DNA from: Neorhizobium petrolearium
GTDB lineage: Bacteria > Pseudomonadota > Alphaproteobacteria > Rhizobiales > Rhizobiaceae
Assembly (NCBI RefSeq): GCF_017873175.1
Contig: NZ_JAGGJW010000002.1
Coordinates: 124,001-188,000 of the forward strand
Reading direction: 5' to 3'
Length of the DNA: 64,000 nt
The notes beneath the pieces are model-generated. The model worked only from the letters and a program-made list of their open reading frames with translations. It made no database searches and had not been told where the DNA came from. Made by a program: the position numbers and the translations under genes. Positions within the stretch are counted from its first letter, which is position 1; every line of letters starts with the position of its first letter. This document shows positions 17,040 to 25,688 of this stretch, one piece after another.

Positions 17040-17512
17040 CGCACGGCCTCCGCCGCTTCGCGCACCGCCGCGACGATGCTGTTATAGGCCCCGCACCGAC
17101 AGAGATTGCCGGACATGTATTCGCGGATCTCCTCGTCAGAACCGGCATGGCCCTCGCGGATGCAGGCGACCGCCGACATGATCTGTCCCGGCGTGCAATA
17201 GCCGCACTGAAAGGCGTCGTTTTCAATGAAAGCCGCCTGGACAGGATGCAGGTCGCCGTTTTCTGCGGCAATCCCCTCGATCGTCGTGATCTGCCGGCCC
17301 TCGACCTGGGCAGCCAGCGTCAGACAGGAAAGTACGCGCTTGCCGTCGACATGGCAGGTACATGCGCCGCACTGGCCCTGATCGCAGCCCTTCTTGGTGC
17401 CGGTCAGCGCCAGTTCCTCACGCAAAGCGTCGAGCAGGGTGACGCGCGGCTCGACATCGAGCTCGTGCCGCCTCCCGTTGATGTCGAGCGAAAGATGGAT
17501 GGTTCGTGTCAT
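17036..17512 (-). CDS. Molybdenum hydroxylase [2Fe-2S] small subunit (PaoA-like, no Tat signal)
   Basis: A 158-residue iron-sulfur subunit with both cluster motifs intact: C43, C48, C51 and C63 (ferredoxin-type) and C103, C106, C138 and C140 (helical domain). It begins directly with MTRTIHLSLDINGRRHELDV, without the twin-arginine signal that E. coli PaoA carries, so this complex is expected to stay in the cytoplasm. It is the first gene of the operon, divergent from the TetR gene at 17742. Confidence 0.88.
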   Translation of the reverse strand: MTRTIHLSLDINGRRHELDVEPRVTLLDALREELALTGTKKGCDQGQCGACTCHVDGKRVLSCLTLAAQVEGRQITTIEGIAAENGDLHPVQAAFIENDAFQCGYCTPGQIMSAVACIREGHAGSDEEIREYMSGNLCRCGAYNSIVAAVREAAEAVR

Positions 17513-17701
17513 GATAAGCTCCTGCTATCGTCACGAGAAGGCAAAATTCCGAATCCAGAATGGACTGGCCGCCCGGCTCCGGCGCGCTAAATGGATATCT
17601 TGAGAGAAGCACCGGCACATTTGGCATGACATCCGGCCCCCTTCTGGATTAAGAAGCGGAAGGCGCTCCGCTCAAACGGAGGAGCCTCCGGTTAAACTAG
17701 T

Positions 17702-17724
17702 GACTTGCTGATTTTCGTCAAGTC
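17702..17724. promoter_or_regulatory. Candidate TetR operator upstream of Mo-hydroxylase operon
   Basis: GACTTG at 17702-17707 and CAAGTC at 17719-17724 are exact inverted repeats with an 11-base spacer. They lie 18 bases before the TetR start in the shared divergent promoter region. A second short palindrome, CGGAGG-AG-CCTCCG, lies just upstream near 17677-17690. Either could be the regulator's site. Confidence 0.35.
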
Positions 17725-17741
17725 CCCAATCCGCCTGGAGC

Positions 17742-18341
17742 ATGATTTTGGCCTCGGCCGCGCCGAAAACAACATCGACGACCCCGACGAAACTGCGCGC
17801 CGATGCCCGCCGCAATCGGGACAAACTGATCGAAATGGCGGCCGCAGCCTTTCAGGAAAAGGGCGTCGAGACCTCGCTGGAAGATATAGCACGACGGGCG
17901 GGCGTTGGCATCGGTACGCTTTACCGGCATTTTCCGACGCGCGAGCATCTGGTCGAAGTCGTCTACCGCCGGGAACTGGAAAGCCTGGCCGCGGCGGCAT
18001 CCGACCTTTCCGAAAGACATGCACCGGATGTGGCGCTCGAAGAATGGATGCGCCGTTTCGTGGGGTACATCGCCACCAAGCGCGGCATGGCCAACAGCCT
18101 GCGCATCCTCATGACCTCCAATTCTTCGCTGTTTGCCGAAGGAACCGGCCTGATCCGGGGTGCACTCGAAAGCCTCATCAAAACCGCCGGTGAGAAGGGT
18201 TATATCCGCACGGACATCGAAACGACCGACCTGCTGCATGCATTGTCCAGCATCTATTCGATCCCCGAATCGCCCGATTGGCGGGACCGATCGCACCGCT
18301 TGATCGGACTCCTGATGGACGGTCTGAAGACGCGGAAATAG
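17742..18341 (+). CDS. TetR-family regulator
   Basis: A 199-residue TetR protein. The helix-turn-helix spans residues about 22-68 (RNRDKLIEMAAAAFQEKGVETSLEDIARRAGVGIGTLYRHFPTR, with the canonical GIGTLYRHF end). The C-terminal domain resembles the SbtR/TetR_C type of small-ligand binder. It is divergent from the molybdenum hydroxylase operon and most likely represses that operon and itself. TGGAG precedes the ATG at 17742. Confidence 0.86.
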   Translation: MILASAAPKTTSTTPTKLRADARRNRDKLIEMAAAAFQEKGVETSLEDIARRAGVGIGTLYRHFPTREHLVEVVYRRELESLAAAASDLSERHAPDVALEEWMRRFVGYIATKRGMANSLRILMTSNSSLFAEGTGLIRGALESLIKTAGEKGYIRTDIETTDLLHALSSIYSIPESPDWRDRSHRLIGLLMDGLKTRK

Positions 18342-18737
18342 CCTGTCGGACGATCGTCTTCGGGAGTGCAGACCCCGCTTCGAGAATCCTGTCGCCAAGG
18401 CTAGATTTTGCATCCCGCCTGAACGGAAAATCAATCAGTCTCCGATTGACAGGTATCCTGCTACTCATGCCATATGATTCATAAGATTATTCTTAAAAAT
18501 TAGATATATAGCAGCGCCGATATTGCCTCGAAAAAACGTCAAAAAACGTTGTACAATGTCAAAACTCAATCTGTCATTAAAGAGTTTGGCCTAGGCTCCG
18601 ACCATCGCGCCATCGCCGTCCGGTGTAGCGCCAGGGCCGGTATGAGACCGGCTCTTTTCCCCCACACTGCCAGATATCAGATCTGCGCGTGAAAACGCGA
18701 TGCCTCAGTCGAGGCTTCATCATCCGGAGCCGAACTC
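18342..18737. other. Intergenic region and probable leader before the chemoreceptor gene
   Basis: 396 bases without a credible gene. The stretch 18478-18600 is clearly A+T-rich for this genome and probably holds the promoter. GTCAAAA occurs twice (18538 and 18559), and AACGT-CAAAA-AACGTT near 18534 is a short imperfect palindrome. At 18636-18652 the sequence GCCGGT-ATGAG-ACCGGC followed by TCTTTTCCC looks like a small terminator or attenuator in the leader. Confidence 0.4.
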
Positions 18738-20702
18738 ATGTCCCGTCTCTCCATACGCAGCTCGCTTATTGCCGTCTTCGGCGCGATCGCGGCGCTTACC
18801 GCCGTTCTCGCCTGGGCGGCCATCTCCTCGCTTTCGAACGTTGCCGGAAACCTCAACACGATCTCCGGCGATTCACTGCCAAGTGTTCAGGCCTCCAAGA
18901 ATATCGAGACGGCGATCCTCGGAATGACGATCGCCTATATGGGCCATCTCACCACGACCTCGGATTTCGGCATGGAAGCAGCGGAGAAGCTGATCGCCCA
19001 ACAGTCCGATGCTTTGAAGGCGGCTCTGGACACTTACAGGCCGCTGACGTCCAGCGATCAGGAAAAGCAGCTTGTCGACCAGATCGAGGCCGGCGTTCAG
19101 AAATACGTACAGGCCGGCGAAAAGATGCTGGGCTTTTCCCGCAAGGCCTCCGACGCCCGTGCGCGCGTCGAGATGGAAAAGATGCGGATCACGATCCAGC
19201 CGGTCATGGAAGCGGTGACCCAGCTCGTCAAAACGAATACTGACGCCGCAGGCGTCGAAACCGGCAAGGCGGAGGCGACCTATGCCACGGCGCTGACCAC
19301 CATGTATGCCATCCTCGCCGTCGTTTTCGCGTTGATTGTCGGTGCGGCAGCCTATGTGATGACCGGCATCGCTCGCCCGATCCAACGGATCACCACTTCA
19401 ATGAGCGGGCTCGCCGCCGGCGACACCGACACCGAGATTCCCTTCGCAGGCCGCAAGGACGAAGTCGGTGCCATGGCCGGCGCCGTCGAAGTCTTCCGCC
19501 AGGCCGCCATTTCGAACCGGCAACTGCAGGAAGAGGCGGAGAAAGCCCGCGCCCATGCGGAAGCCGATCGCATCCGCCTGCAGGAGGAGGCGGAAGCCGC
19601 AGCCCAGGCCCGTCTCCAGGAAGCTACAGCCGGCCTTGCAGCCGGCCTGCGCCGCCTTGCTTCCGGCGACCTCGCCTTCCAGCTCACCGAGCCTTTCGCA
19701 CCGGATTTCGAAGCATTGCGCGAGGACCTGAACTCCGCCGTGACCCGCCTGGGTGCCGCCCTTTCCGAGGTTGCTTCCTCAGCAGGCAGCATCGACAGCG
19801 GCTCGCGCGAAGTCAGCCAGAGCGCTGACGATCTTTCGAAGCGCACGGAGCAGCAGGCCGCTTCGCTTGAAGAAACCGCCGCAGCGCTCGATGAGATCAC
19901 CGCCAACGTTGCGAACTCCTCCAAGCGCGCCGACGAAGCCAAGGTGATCGCGCTGGAAGCGAATTCCAGCGCCGCCAAGTCGGGCGCCGTCGTTGCGAAT
20001 GCCGTCGACGCCATGCAGCGCATCGAGCAGTCGTCCAGCCAGATCTCCAACATCATCGGCGTGATCGACGAGATCGCCTTCCAGACCAACCTCCTGGCGC
20101 TCAACGCAGGTGTCGAAGCGGCCCGAGCCGGCGAGGCAGGCAAGGGTTTCGCCGTCGTCGCCCAAGAAGTACGCGAACTCGCCCAGCGTTCGGCGAATGC
20201 GGCAAAGGAGATCAAGGACCTCATCCGCAATTCCGGTGCCGAGGTCCACAACGGCGTGAAGCTCGTTCGCGAGACCGGCGATGCGCTGAAGACGATCGAA
20301 GCGCATGTCGTCACGATCAATGAGCACATCAGCGCGATCGCGACCGCCGCCCGCGAACAGTCGGTCGGTCTGGCGGAGGTCAATTCGGCCGTCAACCAGA
20401 TGGATCAGGTGACTCAGCAGAACGCCGCCATGGTGGAGGAGACCAACGCCGCCGGCGCCAACCTCGCCTCGGAAAGCTCGAAGCTGCGCGAACTGATCGC
20501 CCGCTTCAAGCTTGCTGAGCGCAGCCGCATGAACACCCCAGCGCGCGCGGTTTCCAGTTCAGGCGCGGCGCCGGTCGCTGCTCCGCGGAATGCGGCTCCA
20601 CAGGAATCGCCGGCCCGTCGCCTGGCCGAGCGCGTAACGAAATCCTTCGGCGGCAATGCCGCCGCAGCAGTAGCGCCGACAGAACAATGGACGGAATTTT
20701 GA
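18738..20702 (+). CDS. Transmembrane methyl-accepting chemotaxis protein with C-terminal CheR/CheB tether
   Basis: A 654-residue chemoreceptor. TM1 is near residues 8-30, followed by a helical periplasmic sensor of about 160 residues, then TM2 near 190-212 (TMYAILAVVFALIVGAAAYVM). A HAMP domain follows (IARPIQRITTSMSGLAAGD), then a long coiled coil with a second HAMP-like unit (LAAGLRRLASGDLAFQL). The signalling hairpin is EIAFQTNLLALNAGVEAARAGEAGKG. The protein ends QWTEF, which fits the xWxxF pentapeptide that docks CheR and CheB, set on a flexible Ala/Pro-rich linker. The ligand is unknown. The gene stands alone, converging with the XRE gene 8 bases beyond its stop. Confidence 0.92.
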   Translation: MSRLSIRSSLIAVFGAIAALTAVLAWAAISSLSNVAGNLNTISGDSLPSVQASKNIETAILGMTIAYMGHLTTTSDFGMEAAEKLIAQQSDALKAALDTYRPLTSSDQEKQLVDQIEAGVQKYVQAGEKMLGFSRKASDARARVEMEKMRITIQPVMEAVTQLVKTNTDAAGVETGKAEATYATALTTMYAILAVVFALIVGAAAYVMTGIARPIQRITTSMSGLAAGDTDTEIPFAGRKDEVGAMAGAVEVFRQAAISNRQLQEEAEKARAHAEADRIRLQEEAEAAAQARLQEATAGLAAGLRRLASGDLAFQLTEPFAPDFEALREDLNSAVTRLGAALSEVASSAGSIDSGSREVSQSADDLSKRTEQQAASLEETAAALDEITANVANSSKRADEAKVIALEANSSAAKSGAVVANAVDAMQRIEQSSSQISNIIGVIDEIAFQTNLLALNAGVEAARAGEAGKGFAVVAQEVRELAQRSANAAKEIKDLIRNSGAEVHNGVKLVRETGDALKTIEAHVVTINEHISAIATAAREQSVGLAEVNSAVNQMDQVTQQNAAMVEETNAAGANLASESSKLRELIARFKLAERSRMNTPARAVSSSGAAPVAAPRNAAPQESPARRLAERVTKSFGGNAAAAVAPTEQWTEF

Positions 20703-20710
20703 TCCGCTGA

Positions 20711-21532
20711 CTAACTCTCGTCCTTCAACGGCCCGGCTTCCGCCATCTGACGCAGAAGCCGGGCCGTCTCGTTATTGGCGGGAAAGAAGGATTCGACCGC
20801 CAGTTCCGAAAGCGTCACGTCGACCGGGGTCCCGAAGACGGTCGTCGTCGAGATGAAGGACAGAACTCCCGCCGGTGTCCGCAACTCCATCGGCACGGCA
20901 ATGCCGGCATAATCCGGCCCGGACCTGATGGCGGTTTCAGGCACCGGATAACCGGCCAATTCCTCCAGAAGCTTTTCGAGAACACGATCGCCGGTCGCGG
21001 CGATCTGCTGATGCAGCCGGTCGAGCAGGTGATTTCGCCATTCGGCAAAATTGACGATGTGAGGCGCTAGCCCATGCGGATGCAGGCTCAATCTCAGGAC
21101 ATTGACCGCCCCGTCCATCAGGGAGCGATCGGCGACACCGGCAAGCAGCGGCGTAACCGCGGCATTCGCGGCCACCAGTGTCCAATGCCGGTCCACGGCC
21201 AACGCGGGAAAGGGCCCGTGCCCTCGCAACACCATGTCGATCGCCTGGCGCGCCGGCGCAAGCACCGGATCGTCGAGCTTTCGCTCCGCAAAGACGGGTG
21301 CAAAACCCGCAGCGATCAGCATCGGATTGCGCTCGCGGAGCGGTACGCCGAGCCGTTCTGCCAGATGCAGCAACATCTCTCGGCTCGGAACCGCCCGCCC
21401 GCTCTCGACAAAGCTCAGATGCCGCTGCGAGATATCGGCCTCCAATGCCAGATCGAGTTGGCTCATGCGCCGGCGGCGACGCCACTCACGCAGGAAATCG
21501 CCGAGAGGACGGGCGGGTGAAATAGTCGTCAT
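20711..21532 (-). CDS. XRE-family regulator with MmyB-like ligand domain
   Basis: A 273-residue regulator. The N-terminal helix-turn-helix is RRRRMSQLDLALEADISQRHLSFVESGRAVPS. The rest matches the MmyB-like PAS-type ligand domain (VDRHWTLVAANAAVTPLLAGV, NVLRLSLHPHGLAPHIVNFAEWR), which in this family binds fatty acids or similar ligands. Its ATG overlaps the stop of the NTF2-like gene upstream (ATGA at 21529-21532), so both come from one mRNA. The target genes are unknown; autoregulation of the pair is likely. Confidence 0.85.
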   Translation of the reverse strand: MTTISPARPLGDFLREWRRRRRMSQLDLALEADISQRHLSFVESGRAVPSREMLLHLAERLGVPLRERNPMLIAAGFAPVFAERKLDDPVLAPARQAIDMVLRGHGPFPALAVDRHWTLVAANAAVTPLLAGVADRSLMDGAVNVLRLSLHPHGLAPHIVNFAEWRNHLLDRLHQQIAATGDRVLEKLLEELAGYPVPETAIRSGPDYAGIAVPMELRTPAGVLSFISTTTVFGTPVDVTLSELAVESFFPANNETARLLRQMAEAGPLKDES

Positions 21533-21894
21533 GCGGCAGCCGGAATCGGGTCGAGGAAACCGTGCACTGCCTTGAAGCGGCCGCTTTCGAGCACCGCGAA
21601 ATCCGTGCCCTTGATAACCGGCTCGGCACCTTCGGGGCCGAACCCCCAGGAAAAACGGAGATTGTCGCCATAGCCGTCGGCCGATCCGATCGGCGCAAAC
21701 CGGAAACCCGGAAACCGGGCCTGCACGCCCTCGACCAGCCCGTTGATCCCTTCATGGCGCTCGCCCCGCATCAGCGGATCGACATAGACGGCATCCTCCG
21801 TCCAGACTTCGGCGATCAAGGCCAGGCGACGCCCTGCCTCCGTCTCGTTCCAGATGGCGAGGTAACGCTCGGCATGGGTGTTTGCATCGGTCAT
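21529..21894 (-). CDS. NTF2-like (SnoaL-fold) small protein
   Basis: A 121-residue cone-fold protein: a helical N-terminus (HAERYLAIWNETEAGRRLALIAEVWTEDAVYVDP), then beta strands with RHEGINGLVEGVQARFPGFRF and VIKGTDFAVLESGRFKAVHGFLD. Members include small isomerases, hydrolases and ligand carriers, and the fold alone does not fix the activity. It is cotranscribed with an MmyB-type regulator through a four-base overlap, a pairing common for SnoaL-like proteins. Confidence 0.82.
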   Translation of the reverse strand: MTDANTHAERYLAIWNETEAGRRLALIAEVWTEDAVYVDPLMRGERHEGINGLVEGVQARFPGFRFAPIGSADGYGDNLRFSWGFGPEGAEPVIKGTDFAVLESGRFKAVHGFLDPIPAAA

Positions 21895-21985
21895 GTCTTT
21901 ATCTCCTTGCTGTCGCCCGGCTCGTTCCAGGCCGGGCGATCATGCGGGAGAGAGGAACGTGTCTCAATTACGCGGCAGGTAATCG

Positions 21986-22597
21986 TTATCGCTCGGCAAG
22001 CGCAAGCCGCGCCCCAAGCGCCACGAACGCGCCGGCAAAGACGCGCCGCATCCAGGCAAGAATGGCCGGCCGCGAGACAACATGGTTACGGATCGATGCG
22101 GCGAAGAGCCCATAAATGACGAAGACGCCGAAGGTCATCAGCATGAAGACAAAGCTGAGTTCGCTCATCCGGGCGATCGGCATTGCTTCGTCGTGCCCGA
22201 CGAATTGCGGCAGGAAAGCGAAAAAGAAAATCGACAGTTTCGGGTTGAGCACATTGGCGAGGATTGCGGAGACGATCATCTGCCGCGCCGATTTGGGCGT
22301 GTCCTTCGTCTCGATCGTAAGCGCACCCTTTTCCTTGAGCACCTGCCAGGCCATGAAAAGAAGATAGGCGACGCCGATATACTTGATCGTCTGGAAGGCG
22401 AGCGCGCTGGCATGAAGCACCGCAGCAAGACCCGAGATCGCCGCGACCATGTGCGGAAGGATCCCGAGCGTGCAGCCGAAGGCGGCGACGATGCTCGCCC
22501 GCGCCCCGCGTGACAGCCCGGCCGCCATTGTGATGAGCACGCCTGTGCCCGGCGAAGCAACGACGATGAGAGACGTGATCAGGAACTCGGGGCTCAT
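21986..22597 (-). CDS. LysE/RhtB-family amino acid exporter
   Basis: A 203-residue membrane protein with about six hydrophobic segments. The family signature is visible as SPGTGVLITMAAGLSRGARASIVAAFGCTLG in the first third, with ANVLNPKLSIFFFAFLPQFV in the middle. The family exports amino acids or their analogues. The substrate is not evident, and neighbouring genes do not form an obvious operon with it. Confidence 0.86.
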   Translation of the reverse strand: MSPEFLITSLIVVASPGTGVLITMAAGLSRGARASIVAAFGCTLGILPHMVAAISGLAAVLHASALAFQTIKYIGVAYLLFMAWQVLKEKGALTIETKDTPKSARQMIVSAILANVLNPKLSIFFFAFLPQFVGHDEAMPIARMSELSFVFMLMTFGVFVIYGLFAASIRNHVVSRPAILAWMRRVFAGAFVALGARLALAER

Positions 22598-22779
22598 GGA
22601 GGACTATCCTTTCGGAAGGTTCGGTTATCGTCACCGAAATCCAGCTTACCGATCCCTGCGCGAAATGACAGACCCGAGCAGCGAGATGGATGATCTTGTG
22701 CCTCGCGGAACTGACGCCCTTCCTGCTTGCCTGCATCCTCGATGCTTTCCAGGGCGAAAGCCTGAAACCCAACCCCCGC

Positions 22780-24183
22780 TTAAAGGGCGGTGGCCGGCGC
22801 TTCGAAGACCCGGCCGCGATTGAGGATGGAGTTCGGATCGAAAGCTTCCTTCAGCCGCCGCATGGTGGCGATTTCGGCCTCGCTCCGCGCATATCTCAGA
22901 TACTGCACCTTGTCGGTGCCAATGCCGTGCTCGGCGGAAACTCCGCCGCCGACCGCCGCAATACCGGAAAACACCGCTTCGGCAATCCTCTTCTCGTGGC
23001 CGGTCTGTACGCAGTAATGCAGGTTGCCGTCTCCGAGATGGCCGAAGATGAAGGAGACCGCATCCGGATCGATTTCCGCAATACCGTGCGCAGCCCTATC
23101 GAGGAACTCCTGCATGCGGGAGAGCGGCACGGAAATGTCGTAGCCCGCCATTTCACCCAGACCGAACAGATAATCGTTGATACCGTCGCGGATCGCCCAG
23201 AGCCCGTTGAACTCGCGCAGCGAGTTAGAGAGCACGATGTCGGTTGCGAGTCCCTCTTCCAACGCGGCAGCAAGAGCCGTCTCGAGGCGTTCGTTGTCCT
23301 GCTCCGGCGACTGCCCCTGGATTTCCACCATCGCATACATGCCGGCGCCGGTCTCGACCGGCGGGCGGATGCCCATATGGGCGACCGTGCCTTCGTAAAC
23401 ATTCGGGAAGATCGCCTCGAAGGCTGACAGCAGGCCGGACAGTTCGACCCGGAGCCTTGTCAGCAGTTCCTGCGCGGCCTTTAGCGACGGCAGGGCGACG
23501 AAGGCATTGCGCTCGATCCTTGGTTTCGGATGCAGTTTCAGGCAGGCCCGCGTGACGACGCCGATCGTGCCCTCCGTGCCGATGAACAGCGGATTGAGAT
23601 CGTAGCCGGAATTGTCCTTCGGCAGTCCCTTGAGGGAGGAAAGAACGGTGCCGTCCGCCAGTACCGCCTCCAGCCCTATGACCTGCGCCCGGTACATGCC
23701 GTAACGCAGCACGCGGATACCCCCGGCATTGGTGCCGATATTGCCGCCGACCGTCGCAGTCCCCCGCGAGCCGATATCGACACCGAAGAGGAGGCCGGCG
23801 TCATCTGCGGCCTGCTGAACGACCTGCAACGGCGTGCCAGCGCCCACAATCATCGTCTGAGCCGCGATGTCGATCGATTCCACGCCGCTCATTCGCTCCA
23901 GAGAGAGCGAGACCTCGCCGCTCAAAGGCCGTGACGCACCCGAAAGCCCCGTCCGGCCACCCTGAACCACGACCGGCTGGTGAAACTCGTTGGCGGCGGA
24001 AAGAATGGCCGAAACATCCTCGGTATTGCGCGGGCGAAGAACGGCCGGAGGACGAACGCCACGCGCCGTCGCATCCGCCGCATAGCCGTCGGAGACCGCA
24101 TCGCCGACGAGAATCCCTGGAGCGTCCAGCTTATTTTCGAGACATGCAACGAAGCGACTTACACGATCCGGCGACAAGGACAT
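22780..24183 (-). CDS. FAD-binding D-2-hydroxyacid dehydrogenase-like oxidoreductase (GlcD/D2HGDH family)
   Basis: A 467-residue VAO-type flavoprotein. The N-terminal PCMH FAD domain has VVVQGGRTGLSGASRPLSGEV and GTATVGGNIGTNAGGIRVLRYG. The C-terminal domain has the metal/substrate region FGHLGDGNLHYCVQ and VSAEHGIGTDK typical of D-lactate, glycolate and D-2-hydroxyglutarate dehydrogenases. Electrons probably go to an electron-transfer flavoprotein or to quinone. The ATG at 24183 was chosen because AAAGGGAG lies just upstream. It lies 130 bases downstream of the M20 peptidase gene on the same strand, so it may be the tail of that long operon. Confidence 0.85.
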   Translation of the reverse strand: MSLSPDRVSRFVACLENKLDAPGILVGDAVSDGYAADATARGVRPPAVLRPRNTEDVSAILSAANEFHQPVVVQGGRTGLSGASRPLSGEVSLSLERMSGVESIDIAAQTMIVGAGTPLQVVQQAADDAGLLFGVDIGSRGTATVGGNIGTNAGGIRVLRYGMYRAQVIGLEAVLADGTVLSSLKGLPKDNSGYDLNPLFIGTEGTIGVVTRACLKLHPKPRIERNAFVALPSLKAAQELLTRLRVELSGLLSAFEAIFPNVYEGTVAHMGIRPPVETGAGMYAMVEIQGQSPEQDNERLETALAAALEEGLATDIVLSNSLREFNGLWAIRDGINDYLFGLGEMAGYDISVPLSRMQEFLDRAAHGIAEIDPDAVSFIFGHLGDGNLHYCVQTGHEKRIAEAVFSGIAAVGGGVSAEHGIGTDKVQYLRYARSEAEIATMRRLKEAFDPNSILNRGRVFEAPATAL

Positions 24184-24313
24184 ACTCCCTTTTGTGGAAC
24201 GCAAGGTTCACAAAGCTCTTCTGTTTCGGCCATGGCATAGATAACAATCGAAGCCATGGGAAGAGTGACATAACCTTTGAGGCTCACGCGGCTGTCGGAG
24301 AGATTGCCCCTTT

Positions 24314-25687
24314 TTACATCTTCATCTCACCGAGCTTCGAAAGCAGCGCAGCACCTGTCTTGATGCCGTCGATGAAGAGGTCGATCTTCAGGTTCTCGTT
24401 CGGCGCATGGTTTGCCTCGTCCGCATTGGCATATGGCACCACGAAGGCCGGCTTCTTGAGGATCTTGGTGAAGACGTAGTCCGGCAGTGAGCCGCCGACA
24501 GTCGGGTAAAGCAGCGGCTCGACGCCGCGGGCCGCGACGATCGCATCCCGGATAACGGAAGCGAACGGATTATCCATCGGCGTCTTTGACGGCAGCATGG
24601 CATTCTGCGGCAGGAATTCCACGTCAGGCGCGTGGGCTTCCACATGCGCCCTGACCTTTTCGAACACGTAATCCGGCGTCAGGCTTTCGACGAGGCGGAT
24701 ATCGCATTTGGCAAACGCTTCGCAGGGCAGGACGGTCTTCTGGCCCGGCCCGCCATAGCCGCCATGCAGACCGTTGATTGTCAGCGTCGGATAAAACATC
24801 AAACGGTCGAAATAACCGCGGTCGAGGGGTGCATCAAGTTCCTTGATACCGAGATCGGCCTTGATCGCATCGAGATCGAGCGGCAGCTTCGAAACCGCCT
24901 CGCGCTCCATGTTGGTCGGCGGAACCACCACGTCGTGCAGGCCATCGATGGTGATCTCGCCGCGCTCGTTCTTCATGGTCGCGAGCAGATGCACGAGCTT
25001 CCAGATCGCATTCGGCATGACGCCGCCGAAATTGCCGGAATGGGCGTCGCGATTGGCCGTCTTACAACGCAGTTCGAAAGACGCGACACCGCGCACGCCA
25101 AACGTGATGATCGGCGTATCCGATTCATGCAGCGGACCGTCGGACGTCACGACGAGGTCGGCATCGAGCTTTTCGGCATGTTCGGCGACGAACTCGGCGA
25201 TATGCGGACTGCCGATCTCCTCCTCGCCCTCCAGCAGGAAGATGACGTTGCAGGGCAGCTCGCCGGTCACTTTCAGATGCGATTCCAGCGCCATGAGCTG
25301 CGCGAAATGCTGGCCCTTGTTGTCACCGATGCCGCGCGCATAGATGCGGCCGTTCCGGATCGTCGGCTCGAAGGGTGGGCTGTCCCATAATTCGTAGGGC
25401 TCCGGCGGCTGCACGTCGTAGTGGCCGTAGAGCAGTACGGTTGGTTTGCCCGGCTGCTTTTCCATGCGGCCGAGAACCATCGGATGGTTCCTGGTCGGAA
25501 TGGTGATCGCTTCCATGCCCATGCCCGTGAGCATGTCGACGAGGATGGCCGCCACTTCCTTGATGCCGTTATTCTGGGCGCTGATCGAGGGATGGCGCAC
25601 ATAATCCATCACCCGCGCGATAAAGCTCTCGCGGTTCTCCTCGATATGCTCGAAGACACGCTCCAGATCGGTCTTTTGTTCAGTCAT
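24314..25687 (-). CDS. M20-family metallopeptidase (dipeptidase)
   Basis: A 457-residue M20 peptidase. LLYGHYDVQPPEPYELWDSPPF gives the first zinc-ligand histidine with the accompanying Asp. GIGDNKGQHFAQLMAL holds the bridging Asp, and FLLEGEEEIGSPHI holds the Glu pair. The lid domain (NRDAHSGNFGGVMPNAIW) supplies a conserved His. It fits the dipeptidase/carnosinase branch. The start at 25687 is one base beyond the hyuA stop, so translation is coupled. In this operon it probably opens the peptide or N-carbamoyl bond of a product released by the HyuA/HyuB step or brought in by the ABC transporter. Confidence 0.87.
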   Translation of the reverse strand: MTEQKTDLERVFEHIEENRESFIARVMDYVRHPSISAQNNGIKEVAAILVDMLTGMGMEAITIPTRNHPMVLGRMEKQPGKPTVLLYGHYDVQPPEPYELWDSPPFEPTIRNGRIYARGIGDNKGQHFAQLMALESHLKVTGELPCNVIFLLEGEEEIGSPHIAEFVAEHAEKLDADLVVTSDGPLHESDTPIITFGVRGVASFELRCKTANRDAHSGNFGGVMPNAIWKLVHLLATMKNERGEITIDGLHDVVVPPTNMEREAVSKLPLDLDAIKADLGIKELDAPLDRGYFDRLMFYPTLTINGLHGGYGGPGQKTVLPCEAFAKCDIRLVESLTPDYVFEKVRAHVEAHAPDVEFLPQNAMLPSKTPMDNPFASVIRDAIVAARGVEPLLYPTVGGSLPDYVFTKILKKPAFVVPYANADEANHAPNENLKIDLFIDGIKTGAALLSKLGEMKM

Positions 25688-25688
25688 G

